Shown here: one piece after another, positions 33,954 through 43,457 of the stretch
Layout: each line of letters opens with the position of its first letter
Position numbering within the stretch: the first letter of the stretch is position 1
Source of the DNA: Ophiocordyceps camponoti-saundersi (nom. inval.)
Lineage: Eukaryota; Ascomycota; Sordariomycetes; Hypocreales; Ophiocordycipitaceae
Reading direction: 5' to 3'
Assembly (NCBI GenBank): GCA_003339415.1
Contig: PDHQ01000104.1
Location: forward strand, 49,386-113,385
Length of the DNA: 64,000 nucleotides
Program-made: the position numbers and the translations under genes
The notes under the pieces: model-generated
Database searches by the model: none
Told to the model about the DNA's origin: nothing
The model's input: the letters and a program-made list of their open reading frames with translations, nothing else

Positions 33954-35500
33954 TTATATAGCCAGGCCTACACACACCGAACTTTCCTCCTTGGCCTGAC
34001 GAGCCTTATCACCTTGGCGGTGACTCGCATCATGATGCTCTTCATCCTCTTCGCCGTGAGCCTCGATAATCTCCAAGCTGATGACGGTCCTCGACTGTCG
34101 TCCGACCGGCTTGTCCTCGTGGGTGGCCACGGATCCGCGTCCCGTCTGGGTCGACGACCTCTGCTTGGTGCCGAAGACGCGGGGGAAGAGCCGGACGAAG
34201 ATGAGGCGGATCGTCGGGAGGCTGGTGCAGATCAGAGCCACGTCGATCTCGATGGTGGACCACCATGCGACGGGGAACTGATCCCACGTCGGGTTCCAAG
34301 AGTTGGCAAAGGTGATTAGGGAGCGAAGTCTGAGGATGGAGACGACGATATCGCTACAAGAATCAGTGAAACTGCCAAGACATGATGAGCGAAAATAAGG
34401 CGTCTTACAAAGTTCCCGTCATAAACATGACAACCACTCCAATCTTCTTCTTCCAGTGAAGCTCCAGTTTCCGAATGATGCTGAGAGGGATGATGATGAG
34501 CCAGATGTTGAGCCCGATGTTGATGCCGCTGTACACCCAGGCAGCGATGTGAAAGTCGACGCAGTGACCGGAATGCTCGTGACTCCTGAGATACATCTTC
34601 CAGTAATAAGAGACGGGATGACACTGAAAGATGGTGACGAGGACAGAAGCCAGGCCAAAGACGACGATGACGCCAGCCGTAACCCAAAGAACGAGCCGGG
34701 TACGCTGACCGGGGAATATAGAGAGGTAGAAGAAGTTGATGGCCGCCTTGGCCAGAGTCATCATGACAATGTATAGAATCTCAACAACATAAAAGTCGAG
34801 CTTGAACTGCGACACCGTCTCGGCCTGCAGCGTCCACACATCCTTACCCAGACCATGCCGGGCGAGTCCGCGCGTCTCAACCACCGTCGTGGCGATGCCG
34901 ACCAAGACGGAGACTAGAATCACCCAGTCGTCGGTACCGAGTCGACGTCGGGGTCCGTAAAAGTTCTTGAATATCAGCCTGGCGCCGACGATGATGTAGG
35001 CTGATATCCCGAGAGAGAGGGACAGCGCTGTGAATTCGGACGTCTTGTCTCGTCGGGGGTGTTTGCAGGCGTGTTCCGTGACGTTTTTCGACGCTGATTT
35101 GACGCATGTTAGCCAGCTTGTGATGAGAGAGGCGAGATGAAAGACGACGAGTGAAAGAAGGGACTCACCCATGGCATCGCTTATATGACACGCCGCTTTC
35201 ACGCAACCCCTGATCTGAGCTCGAAATGGCCGATCCGAACACAAGCAATGCGTGTCCACGCAAGAGCTATTCGCTATAGCCGAGCTATAGCAAGGTCTCT
35301 GCAGTTCGAAGCAAGTCAGCAAAATCAAGTCTTGAGCAAGGCCAAAACGACTCTCTCCTCACCGCGCAATCAGGATAACTCGGCAAAGCATCGACAATGG
35401 CATTGCTACCATTGTTGACTTTGGACGATAACGCCTCCTCTTCCGAGGCCGTCGCCAGCCCGACGGCCACGGCGGCAACAAGACAGACGAGAAACCTCAT
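33954..35500 (-). CDS. CFEM-domain PTH11-type seven-helix receptor
   Basis: Plasma-membrane receptor-like protein of the fungal PTH11 class. Exons 35500-35363, 35298-35169, 35093-34409 and 34353-33954 give 450 residues. A signal peptide (MRFLVCLVAAVAVGLATA) is followed by a complete CFEM domain with eight cysteines at 45, 49, 59, 64, 66, 78, 83 and 99, spaced as the CFEM consensus demands, with Asp61 at the usual position. Then come seven hydrophobic segments of the fungal rhodopsin-like domain, including SLGISAYIIVGARLIFKNF, GTDDWVILVSVLVGIATT, FYVVEILYIVMMTLAKAAI and NIWLIIIPLSIIRKLELHWK. Also present is DIVVSILRLRSL. The tail is hydrophilic and His/Glu-rich. Magnaporthe PTH11 senses surface cues before infection; the ligand here is unknown. 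Confidence 0.9.
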
Positions 35501-35655
35501 GCCGTCTCTGCGCCGCCGCCGTGATGTTCGTCCCGTCCGTGTCCTTTCTGATTGCGGCTTTTATGACGAGTAGGTGCGGTATACATTCGAAAGAAGACGG
35601 ATAGCTTCGGCGGAATACATTCGAAGAGAATAAGAAGCCGTCATGTTACCCATGA

Positions 35656-35699
<44 letters not shown>

Positions 35700-36566
35700 C
35701 TGCTTGACGAAGGAGGGATAACTTGGTCCCCCGGATTCCCTTTCTTCCACTTACACCCACACCTACACCCACCCCCTTTGGTTAGCAGGGTATTCTTCCT
35801 CATGGCAAACCCCCCCCCCCGGACCCCTTCCGTAACTTACACACTCCCCGTACGCATGTTCGCCACGTTTTCTTAGGGAACCACGCCGAAACTAGGCCAG
35901 AATCGGCTTCGTCAACGGCAAATCGCCTCCCCCGGCTGCGGAAAGGCGTCGCCTTAGCACAGCTCATTCCATCGCTAGAGCTAACGCATTTGGCATCTCT
36001 TCGCTAGACAAGTAGATCCTCGGCTTCGTTCGCTCTTCTGAGGGTCCGTACGCAACGAGAGTCGTTTAAGCCTTTCATCGGTGATGTAAGATTAAGGTTA
36101 AAGGAACACATCTTTCCTCCCCCCCCGGGTCTGACGTCTTGGTCGAGTTGAATCGTCGTCATCATCTGTCATCCCGCTCTTTAACATCCTGTCAGCTCTG
36201 GTTACTAGGCAGATGGGAAACTAGCATGCCATCTCTCTCAAGGTAAATACACCGGTATCTACAGCACATCATGGCAAGCTTATTCTGTCGTCCGGTGAAC
36301 GAAAAGACTGCATCGTCTCACATCTTTAATTAGACTGCTTCTTAAGCCGTACTCTCGTCAGCCGAGTTTGTGCTTCACTTCAGACCTCTTCCAGAACCTA
36401 TTCATGTCTTTGTGTGTGTGTGTGTTATAACTGCGATAACCGCCGTCAAGACGTCAAGCCCTGGCAGCAGCAAGTGGAAAGTAAGAAAACAAAAGGGGGA
36501 AAGGGGAACGAGGGTAGCCGCGTGCCCGGAACTGTCGGTAGTCCTACACACACGCCCATCCCCCCT
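35501..36566. other. Gene-poor interval upstream of the CFEM receptor
   Basis: About 1.07 kb without a gene. Contains a GA dinucleotide run (35658-35695) and C tracts (35811-35820, 36119-36126). An inverted ATAAAA at 35559-35564 could be the receptor TATA element. Confidence 0.55.
35658..35695. repeat. GA dinucleotide repeat
   Basis: About 18 copies of AG on the plus strand, about 160 bases upstream of the CFEM receptor start, so CT-rich on the coding strand. Confidence 0.9.
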
Positions 36567-37836
36567 TTAGTCCGTCGCGCTCAGCAGGTGCTCGATGGCG
36601 CCTTGGACGCTGCCGCCACTACGCCTCAGCGCCGCCACGTTTCGATCAAAGTCGAAGAAGCCCATGTCGTTGAGCTGTCGCAGCTGCTCGGCGTACCGCT
36701 CCTCTGGCGGCCGGTTATCTGCCGGTGCCGCCGGTGCGCCCTGCCCTCCCCTGCTCATCATTTGCATCATTTGCTGCATCATTTCCGGGCTCATGCCCAT
36801 AGGATAGCCTCCCTGTTGAGGGAATAGGCTGGCGAACGGGTTCGCCGCCTGTTGACCCTGGGCTGCCCCCGCGCCACCTTGGGACGGCGGAGCGGCCTGG
36901 CCGTCGCGAGGCGCCGACGGCACAGCGCCCGTGACCCCCGGCGCCGACGGCGGAGCGCCACTCATGCCACCCATCATGGCCTGCAACATTTGCGCCATGG
37001 CGCTCTCGTCTCCGCCGCCGCCCAGGAGACTGTTCATGGGCGCAGGGTCCACAGGCTGGTTGGCGTTGCCGCCTGGTCCGCCTTCGGGCGTCATGTCTGT
37101 CGCGCCCGGGGCCGGAAAGGCGGCACCGTCACCACCCATCATACGTTGTAGTCTCAAGGCGTCCCTGAGCATGGTGGGATTGCTCATCATCTGTTGAATT
37201 GAGGGCGATGTCATCAGCTCGCGAGCGCCGGGCAGATTACGTAGCATAGGATTCGACTCAATCATCAGATTGATAAAGTCGGGATTGTTAAGGGCCTCGC
37301 GGATAGCCTGCTGGGTATTTGGATCCGACATCATGTTCTGCAGGCGCTCCTCGTCCATAGGGGGACCCATCTGGGCCATAATCAGCCGAGGCGGAAAAAC
37401 GAAAGGGGCAGTGAAAACCTACACCGCCATCCGGCCCGAACATGTCCATGCCCGGGAGATTGACCTGATGGCCGGCATAGCGGGCACCTGTCAGGCCGGC
37501 CAGGGGGTTGTTAGCCGTTCCCGACGCCATATTTGCGGGTGCTGCGGCTGCGGCTGTGGTCGGTTGGGCCGGGTTACTGGCGGCACTCTTCACCATGTGG
37601 ATGGTGTTGTTGGCCTTGATATGGTAGGTGCCAAGTGTGTCATCGTTCTTCATCACGCGGCCCGAGTAGATGAGGCGCTGACGCTCGACGGGGATATTCT
37701 CCAGGTCCTCGCCGGCTAGCTTGGTCTTGAGCTCCAAGACGGTAGCCGACTCGGCCATGGTTATTGTATGCGTGCTATCCGACGACGTCTTCACCTTGAA
37801 GGTGATTTGAGCGTCGTCAGCCATGGTTTCCGCCAT
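36567..37836 (-). CDS. DSK2: Ubiquilin-type shuttle factor DSK2
   Basis: Carries ubiquitinated proteins to the proteasome. Exons 37836-37423 and 37370-36567 give 405 residues. Ubiquitin-like domain at about residues 9-82 (QITFKVKTSSDSTHTITM, then PVERQRLIYSGRVMKNDDTL). STI1-type repeats in the middle bind clients (DPNTQQAIREALNNPDFINL, SPSIQQMMSNPTMLRDAL). UBA domain at the end (RYAEQLRQLNDMGFFDFDRN, then GSVQGAIEHLL). The Gly/Pro/Met-rich middle is normal for ubiquilins. An alternative start at 37824 (MADDAQITF) is four codons downstream and equally possible. Confidence 0.95.
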
Positions 37837-38250
37837 CGACGAGGCTGCGCGGCGAGGCTGGCCAGACGGCGAGGGCGGTTTTTGGGAACGGGGGGGAGGG
37901 GGATAAAGGTGAGTAAAAGGCGAGCGGATAGATGTTGCTAGTCCAAAGTTTCTTTGCCTCCTGAGATGACGCAGTATGCCTGGGTAGGTGTAGTTGGAAG
38001 CGGAGAGCCAAAGAAGCCTTAGGCCAGTACGGATAGAGGAGGCGGCTTGAAGGAGGGAGCGGGCGGCGGCGAGGTGGCTGCAGCCGGTCACGGCAGGTTT
38101 GTCCGCACTCCGCAGGAATACCTGTCTAACCACTTAAAACACGCCTACCCTACACCATTGTATTTTCACTTCCTCTCCCCCGCAGCCTCGTCTTCAGCCT
38201 CGTCATCTCATCCAAGCATCAGACCAAAAAGCTCCTCATCAGATGTCAAC
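37837..38250. promoter_or_regulatory. Bidirectional promoter DSK2/NPR2
   Basis: 414 bp between divergent starts. G-rich and purine-rich stretches near DSK2; no clear site recognised. Confidence 0.4.
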
Positions 38251-39618
38251 ATGATACAGGCCATCTTTTACGCTCGCTTCTTCCCACAACAAGGTATGAA
38301 AAAACTCCGTCCTTTTCCTCCTCTGCCCTCGTCTTAAGCCAGTGAGTTGCAGGTCCCAAAATCGTTGCTCAGTCCCCCCCGGGCTTCGTCACCCCCTCGG
38401 ATGGCAGCACTCGCCCACCCCTCGTCGACTTCGACGTCCTCCACGAGTACATCATCCCGCGTCAGGCCTTCTGCAATCGCTACGTCACAATCAACTCTCC
38501 GGACGGCAAATACTCCATCCTCGGTCACCCCGTCGTCATCGCCCACACCAAGTATCTGCGCAACGAGTTCATCTTCAACTTCGGCCTCATCGTCGAGTCC
38601 GATGTCGACCAGACCCCGTACGAGCGCGTCGTCCGTTGCCTCGCCTCCACGTTTTCCGAGATGGAGAAGCAGGACGAATATCTCAGCCAGAGTGAACCGG
38701 ATAGCCGCCGTGCTAGGCGTCCCATCGAGGGCCTCCTTGAGATCGTCAAGGAGGATCTCAACAACTACGGAGAGTGCATGATCCCGGTCGGTTCGTCCCC
38801 GCTTCATTCTTCCTCCGATGCATATCTAGCTTAATAGAGGAACATCACTGACATGACGTCCAGACGACGCCAACACCGTCAACATGAAGCTGTTCCCTCA
38901 CCACCCTTCTCCTCCCGCTCTCGAGGGCTGGCACGTGCCAGTGGCGAAGACCAAACTCGCCGACATCGTCGATGCCACCTGGGACCTTACTCTGCAAAAA
39001 GTCATCGCCAAGATAGACGGCGTCTCTGACGTTCGCCGCATCGCCCACGAGGCCGCCGTCTCCCTCGATTTGGCCAAGGCCGCCCTCCGTCACCTCCTCT
39101 ACTACGACACCATCCTCGTTCTCGACATCTTCTTCTTCTCCTCTTGCTACGCGCCTCGCCCCGGCATCCACGACTTCGTCCGCAACGTCGACGGCATCGT
39201 CGATGAGTGCGCCGGCTACGTCTCCCACGGCCGCGCCCGGGTGGCAAACTATCACCTCGTCAAGCTCATGACCTCCTTCACACAGGGCAAGAGTGTCAAG
39301 GAGTGGATCGTGGCCAGCAATGACACCGGCTTCGACGTCCTCTCCCACGTCGACGTTCGCCGCCTCGTCCAGTTCGGCCTCATCAAGGCCTGCCTCTACC
39401 GCGTCCACAAGTACGTCGTCTCCAAGCAGTACCTCGCCGCGCTCGCCACCGGCCAGAGCCGCCCCGTCACCGGTGGGGACCCGTTGCAGAGATATACCGA
39501 CGGAAACCACCACTTCGACCAGATAGTCACCGAGCAGAATTTGACCGACGCCGATATTATGGAGCGACTCAAGTCGCTTCCAGTCCCCAAGGGAGACCTC
39601 ACCGTGCTTTACCGCTGA
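38251..39618 (+). CDS. NPR2: Nitrogen permease regulator 2 homologue (SEACIT/GATOR1 subunit)
   Basis: Subunit of the Npr2-Npr3-Iml1 complex at the vacuole, which restrains TORC1 when amino acids are scarce. Exons 38251-38293, 38353-38790 and 38864-39618 give 411 residues. The first exon codes only MIQAIFYARFFPQQ; then GPKIVAQSPPGFV, HEYIIPRQAFCNRYVTI and YERVVRCLASTFSEMEKQ follow. After these come LEIVKEDLNNYGECMIPVDD and NMKLFPHHPSPP, all strong NPR2 blocks. Exon 3 continues with LRHLLYYDTILVLDIFFFSS, typical of the family. Donors GTATGA and GTTCGT; intron 2 has a CTGAC branch site. Length matches Npr2 of other filamentous fungi. Confidence 0.95.
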
Positions 39619-39948
39619 CTTTTCGCTTCAACAGAGCCTTGTCCTCTATCATACAGACAAGGGGGTTGATGCCAGGATACTCCATAGCAACGGTCATGCA
39701 TAGGTCCATTCCGGCTGCGCGGCGCCCCTTGTCCGCCCCTTGTCCGCCCCTGTGTCATTGTCTGCCTCTTAGGGGGTTTTCACTTCCTTATCAACCAATG
39801 GTTTCCCTTCCTTATCAACCAATGGTTTCCTTCCTGTCCAGGGGTGTCCAGTGGTCGGGTGCTTTGGAAGTTCGTTCGCCTTGGGCCGTCGATCGCCCCA
39901 TGCGGACCGGGACCAATCCTTCCCATTGGGATCCTGCTCCATGAACCA
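39619..39948. other. Convergent 3' region with tandem duplication
   Basis: 330 bases between NPR2 and the mitochondrial TyrRS gene. Contains the 24-bp tandem duplication and a CCCCTTGTCCG doublet described separately. Confidence 0.6.
39783..39830. repeat. Perfect 24-bp tandem duplication
   Basis: Two adjacent identical 24-base units (39783-39806 and 39807-39830), each containing ATCAACCAATGG. A CCCCTTGTCCG doublet lies just upstream at 39725-39746. Confidence 0.9.
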
Positions 39949-41947
39949 TTAAAGCCCCTCAGACTTGGATGGTTCATCCGAGGGTCTTCTTATCGTTGGC
40001 GAATTAAGTGTCTTCTCTTTCCACCACGCGATGGTGATGCTGTCTGGCGATTGCTTCCTATTAGCCTCTGTGCGCACCTGGGATGCAAGTTGCGACTCGC
40101 TGAGGGCTTGCCCCCTCTTATTCGCCTGAGAGAGGAGGTGCTCCTTGAGACGTCTTATCTTTCCTGTTCGAGCCTCGCCGGGATATAGGACACCGCGCCT
40201 TCCCCACTCCTCATCGGATAATAGCCTTATGATGCGAATGTTGTGTTTGCCTTTGCGTAATATCAGGAGTTTCCCGTCGATGAGAAACTTTCTCGATTCT
40301 CCGGGAAACCATAATTTCATCGGTATCCACGAGAGACTGCCGGGGACGAGACTTCTATGTTCATTGCCGGTCTGCGCCGCCACGTAGGCGCCCTCGCAGG
40401 AGACCAGGCGGTGTCCGTCCGAGGTGCTTCCCACTAACCCCGCGGCCAAAAGGATTTTGCCGGGTGGCAAATCCATGACGCTGTCAGGTAGCTGGATGTC
40501 GCTGTTGGGCGCGTTGTTGGGATCGACAGGATGGGGGCTATCCAAACTCCACTTGGCACAGTTGTCCACTGCACCTTGGTGCATCACGCTGTGTTGCGTC
40601 GCCTCCAGCTTAGCACGCTGCGTGCCGTGCACTAGGCAAAGGACTTGGAAGGCCAGTTCGTGCTGCGCCACTCTCTTCGTCGGGTCGAGCCAATGCTCCT
40701 CCATGATGCTCTGTATTTTGTCCATGGGATGGAAAGTCAAGAGTTTCAGCAGCCTCTCCACTTCCTTGTCGGGTTGACGGACAAAGAAGCCGTAAAGATT
40801 GAATGGCGACGTTTGGAACTCGTCGAGTGACAACTTGGAGGCGTTATCGTCACTCTTTCCCAACTTTTGGCCTTTGGCATCTGTGAAGAGCGGGGTGGTG
40901 AAACCGACAGGTTCGTTCAGCCATCCCTCCTCCATCTTGATGGTCGGTTGCTCTTCGGTCTCCCGGATGATCTTGACCGTCTCGATTCCGGTGACGATAT
41001 TGCCAAACTGGTCTGCGCCGCCGATTTGCATCTGACAGCCGATTTTGTTGTACAAGTGCCAGAAATCCCATCCTTGCAACAAGGGGTACATGAACTCTCC
41101 AAATGACATGCCGATATTGTTGCTCAGTCTCTGCTTGACCCTGGAAGAGGCGTTGAGTGAGCTCGTAGAAGGAACCAACGTTGGACAAGTACGTTACTCA
41201 CCATTCCCTACTGAGCATAGGGCCCATCCTGATATGTCTGGATATCCTCTTATTGAATTCGTACATAGTCAGGCCATTCTGCCACATTCCGTTGTTTAAT
41301 AGAGCATGCTTGGCAGCCCAGTCGTCAGGGACGTTGAAATTACGTTTTACTGCGTCAACATTGAACCACAGCTTGGTCATTTGAAAGTGCAATTTGGTGA
41401 TGTTTCGCGAGATGTCCGCGTTTGACATTTCAGGACGACTATCTGTGCGGCCGATAGGATCACCAATTCGCGCCGTGGCACCGCCCAAGACCAGAGTGGC
41501 TGGATGGCCCTCGAACCATAGCCAGAAGAGGGCCATCAAGGGAAATAGATGTCCAATGTGCATCGAGTCGGAAGTCGGGTCGACGCCGAGGTAGGCACCT
41601 ATTCGCTTCAGACGAATAAGCTCACCTATGGCGTCAGAGTTCCTAAACGTATTACCAGCGTCAGTTGGGACCGGGGAAAGGGGGAGGAGACCCGTGTAGG
41701 AAGGAAAGGGCTTGGGATATTCGCACCCTGCGACGTCCTTGATGAATCCTCGCTCCTTTAGCACGTCCCATGCGCTTTTCTTTTCGCCTTTTCGGATCCG
41801 CTCAGCTCGTTGGGCCCAACGTTCCGCGGCGGCGGACGTCTTAGACATGTAGCTGTGACTGACGCTCCGTCTCGAGCAAAGGATCACCGGTGAACAGCAG
41901 CCCAACCTTGCCAATCGCGCTCCCATCGGGAGCAAACGAGTCGTCAT
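39949..41947 (-). CDS. Mitochondrial tyrosyl-tRNA synthetase, CYT-18 type
   Basis: Charges mitochondrial tRNA-Tyr; the Neurospora orthologue CYT-18 also folds group I introns for splicing. Exons 41947-41727, 41642-41202 and 41140-39949 give 617 residues. An Arg/Ser-rich mitochondrial presequence is followed by a helical N-terminal extension (AERWAQRAERIRKGEKKSAW). The catalytic core then has DSMHIGHLFPLMALFW (HIGH), GGATARIGDPIGRTDSRP, GADQFGNIVTG and GQKLGKSDDNASKL (KMSKS-type loop, LGKSD). The C-terminal half contains an S4-like end with SLSWIPMKLWFPGESRKFLIDGKL-type sequence. Length and N-terminal extension fit the Pezizomycotina CYT-18 class rather than shorter bacterial enzymes; splicing activity itself is inference. 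Confidence 0.93.
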
Positions 41948-42277
41948 GGCGAAGATCGATGCGCGCCCGGAGGCGGAGGGAAAGTCACCGCACAAAATAT
42001 GTATGTGCAAGAGTATAAAAAAATGGTGTCTCTACCACCTTGACGTGAGAAAGAAATTCTCGAAAGGGATAATATCGATAGCTCCAACCAATCAGAACGT
42101 TGCATCAAGGGTAGTCGGAAATTAGTTTTTACGTGCCGGTCACAGCCCTGTCGTCCTGTGGCCAACCAATCAGCAAGCTGGCAATTCGGAGGTTCTCGGC
42201 AATTCGCGCCGGCTGGTTGCAACTCCTCCCCCCGTCTCCCCCTCGTCCAGGTCTCCTTTCACCAGCCAAACACAGCC
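41948..42277. promoter_or_regulatory. Bidirectional promoter mt-TyrRS/SDH4 with paired CCAAT boxes
   Basis: 330 bp between two divergent nuclear genes for mitochondrial proteins. CCAACCAATCAG occurs twice, at 42084-42095 and 42162-42173, in the same orientation. CCAAT is the binding site of the HAP/NF-Y complex, known to control respiratory genes in yeast and fungi. Confidence 0.65.
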
Positions 42278-42917
42278 ATGGCGTCCATCACACGGAACTG
42301 TTTGCTGCGGGCTTCACGCAAATCTCTTTTGACGAAACCGCTGGCGATAGCAACCCTTCACAACTCCGCCCGACGCTCCGCCATTCTTCCGCCGGGACCC
42401 CGTGAGCCTCTCTCTCTCCCTGTGGTCCCGCCTTGCTCTCGGCTGCGGCGGAGCTGAGAATCATCTGCTGACGACAGACTGCGGATAGAACATATCGACG
42501 GCAGCGGTATGATTCTATGTCTCGCTTACCTGCCTCTCTCGCCCGAGCTGACGACTCTTTGCAGTTAATGAGGCAGCGCCTGTACCCGAGCCTAATGCGA
42601 CACACGGCTCCTATCACTGGACATTTGAGCGCCTTCTGGCCGCGGGTCTCGTGCCGCTGACAATCGCGCCTTTCGCCTCCGGCTCGCTCAACCCCACCAT
42701 GGACGCCATTCTCTGCTCCGCCGTCTTGCTACACTCTCACATGGGCTTTCAGCAGGTCATCATCGACTACGTCCCCAAGAAGAGATACCCCGGCCTGCGA
42801 AAGGTGTGCTGGTGGGGCTTGAACCTCGCCACCCTGACGGTCGGTGTCGGACTGTACGAGTTTGAGACAAACGATGTTGGTGTTGTCGAGGCCATGAAGA
42901 GGATTTGGAAGGCGTAG
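42278..42917 (+). CDS. SDH4: Succinate dehydrogenase membrane anchor subunit (CybS, SDH4)
   Basis: Anchors complex II in the inner mitochondrial membrane and helps bind heme b and ubiquinone. Exons 42278-42401, 42489-42506 and 42565-42917 give 164 residues. N-terminus MASITRNCLLRASRKSLLTK is a presequence. The mature part has THGSYHWTFERLLAAGLVPL, then TM helices with ILCSAVLLHSHMGFQQVIIDYVP. The HSHMGF histidine is the heme ligand region and the DYV tyrosine the quinone site. The last helix is GLNLATLTVGVGLYEF. Exon 2 is only 18 nt; it was chosen because the obvious acceptor at 42478 leads to an early stop, while GGATAG|AA keeps frame and gives QHIDGSVNEAAP. The intron 1 acceptor is the least certain point. 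Confidence 0.88.
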
Positions 42918-43457
42918 ACCGAGAGAGGGGGGAACATACTGATGTCGTGGTCATTCGAAGCGAATGTTAGATGCCGTGAGGCGGCTAGGTGCCGACATGG
43001 TTTCTGGTCCATGCGATCGCACAGTCGTTTTGCTGCTCTCATGCGGCAAGTTTTCTGTCATGTATACATACATACGATATGTCGCGAGATTGATGATGCC
43101 CTGTCATATACATACTATGAATATCACAGCATGAATAAAAATCCAGGAAGATATCAGTGAGTCCTTTTGTTTTCAACCAGCAATCGAGCGCCACCAACCA
43201 AAGGAGACGAAGCCACTAACTGTAGCCCGATGTCGTCGGTTACCGGATGTCGGTTCGCTGCGGCTAGGAAGCACGACATGTGTCGATACCCACCTGGTCG
43301 GAACAATAATTCTCCTTTGTCCGATCATGACGATCACTCAAACCTTCGACCAATCACGACTGCCGCGCGTCCACTGCTCGCAGTATCGACGAGTCGTTGA
43401 CCCTGCACCGCTACTTGGCATTCGATACCCGTTCAGCATCAGATAAGTCTTTACGCT
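42918..43457. promoter_or_regulatory. SDH4 3' region and ADA3 promoter
   Basis: 540 bases. A CCAATCA box lies at 43350-43356, about 105 bases before the ADA3 start. No gene seen. Confidence 0.45.
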
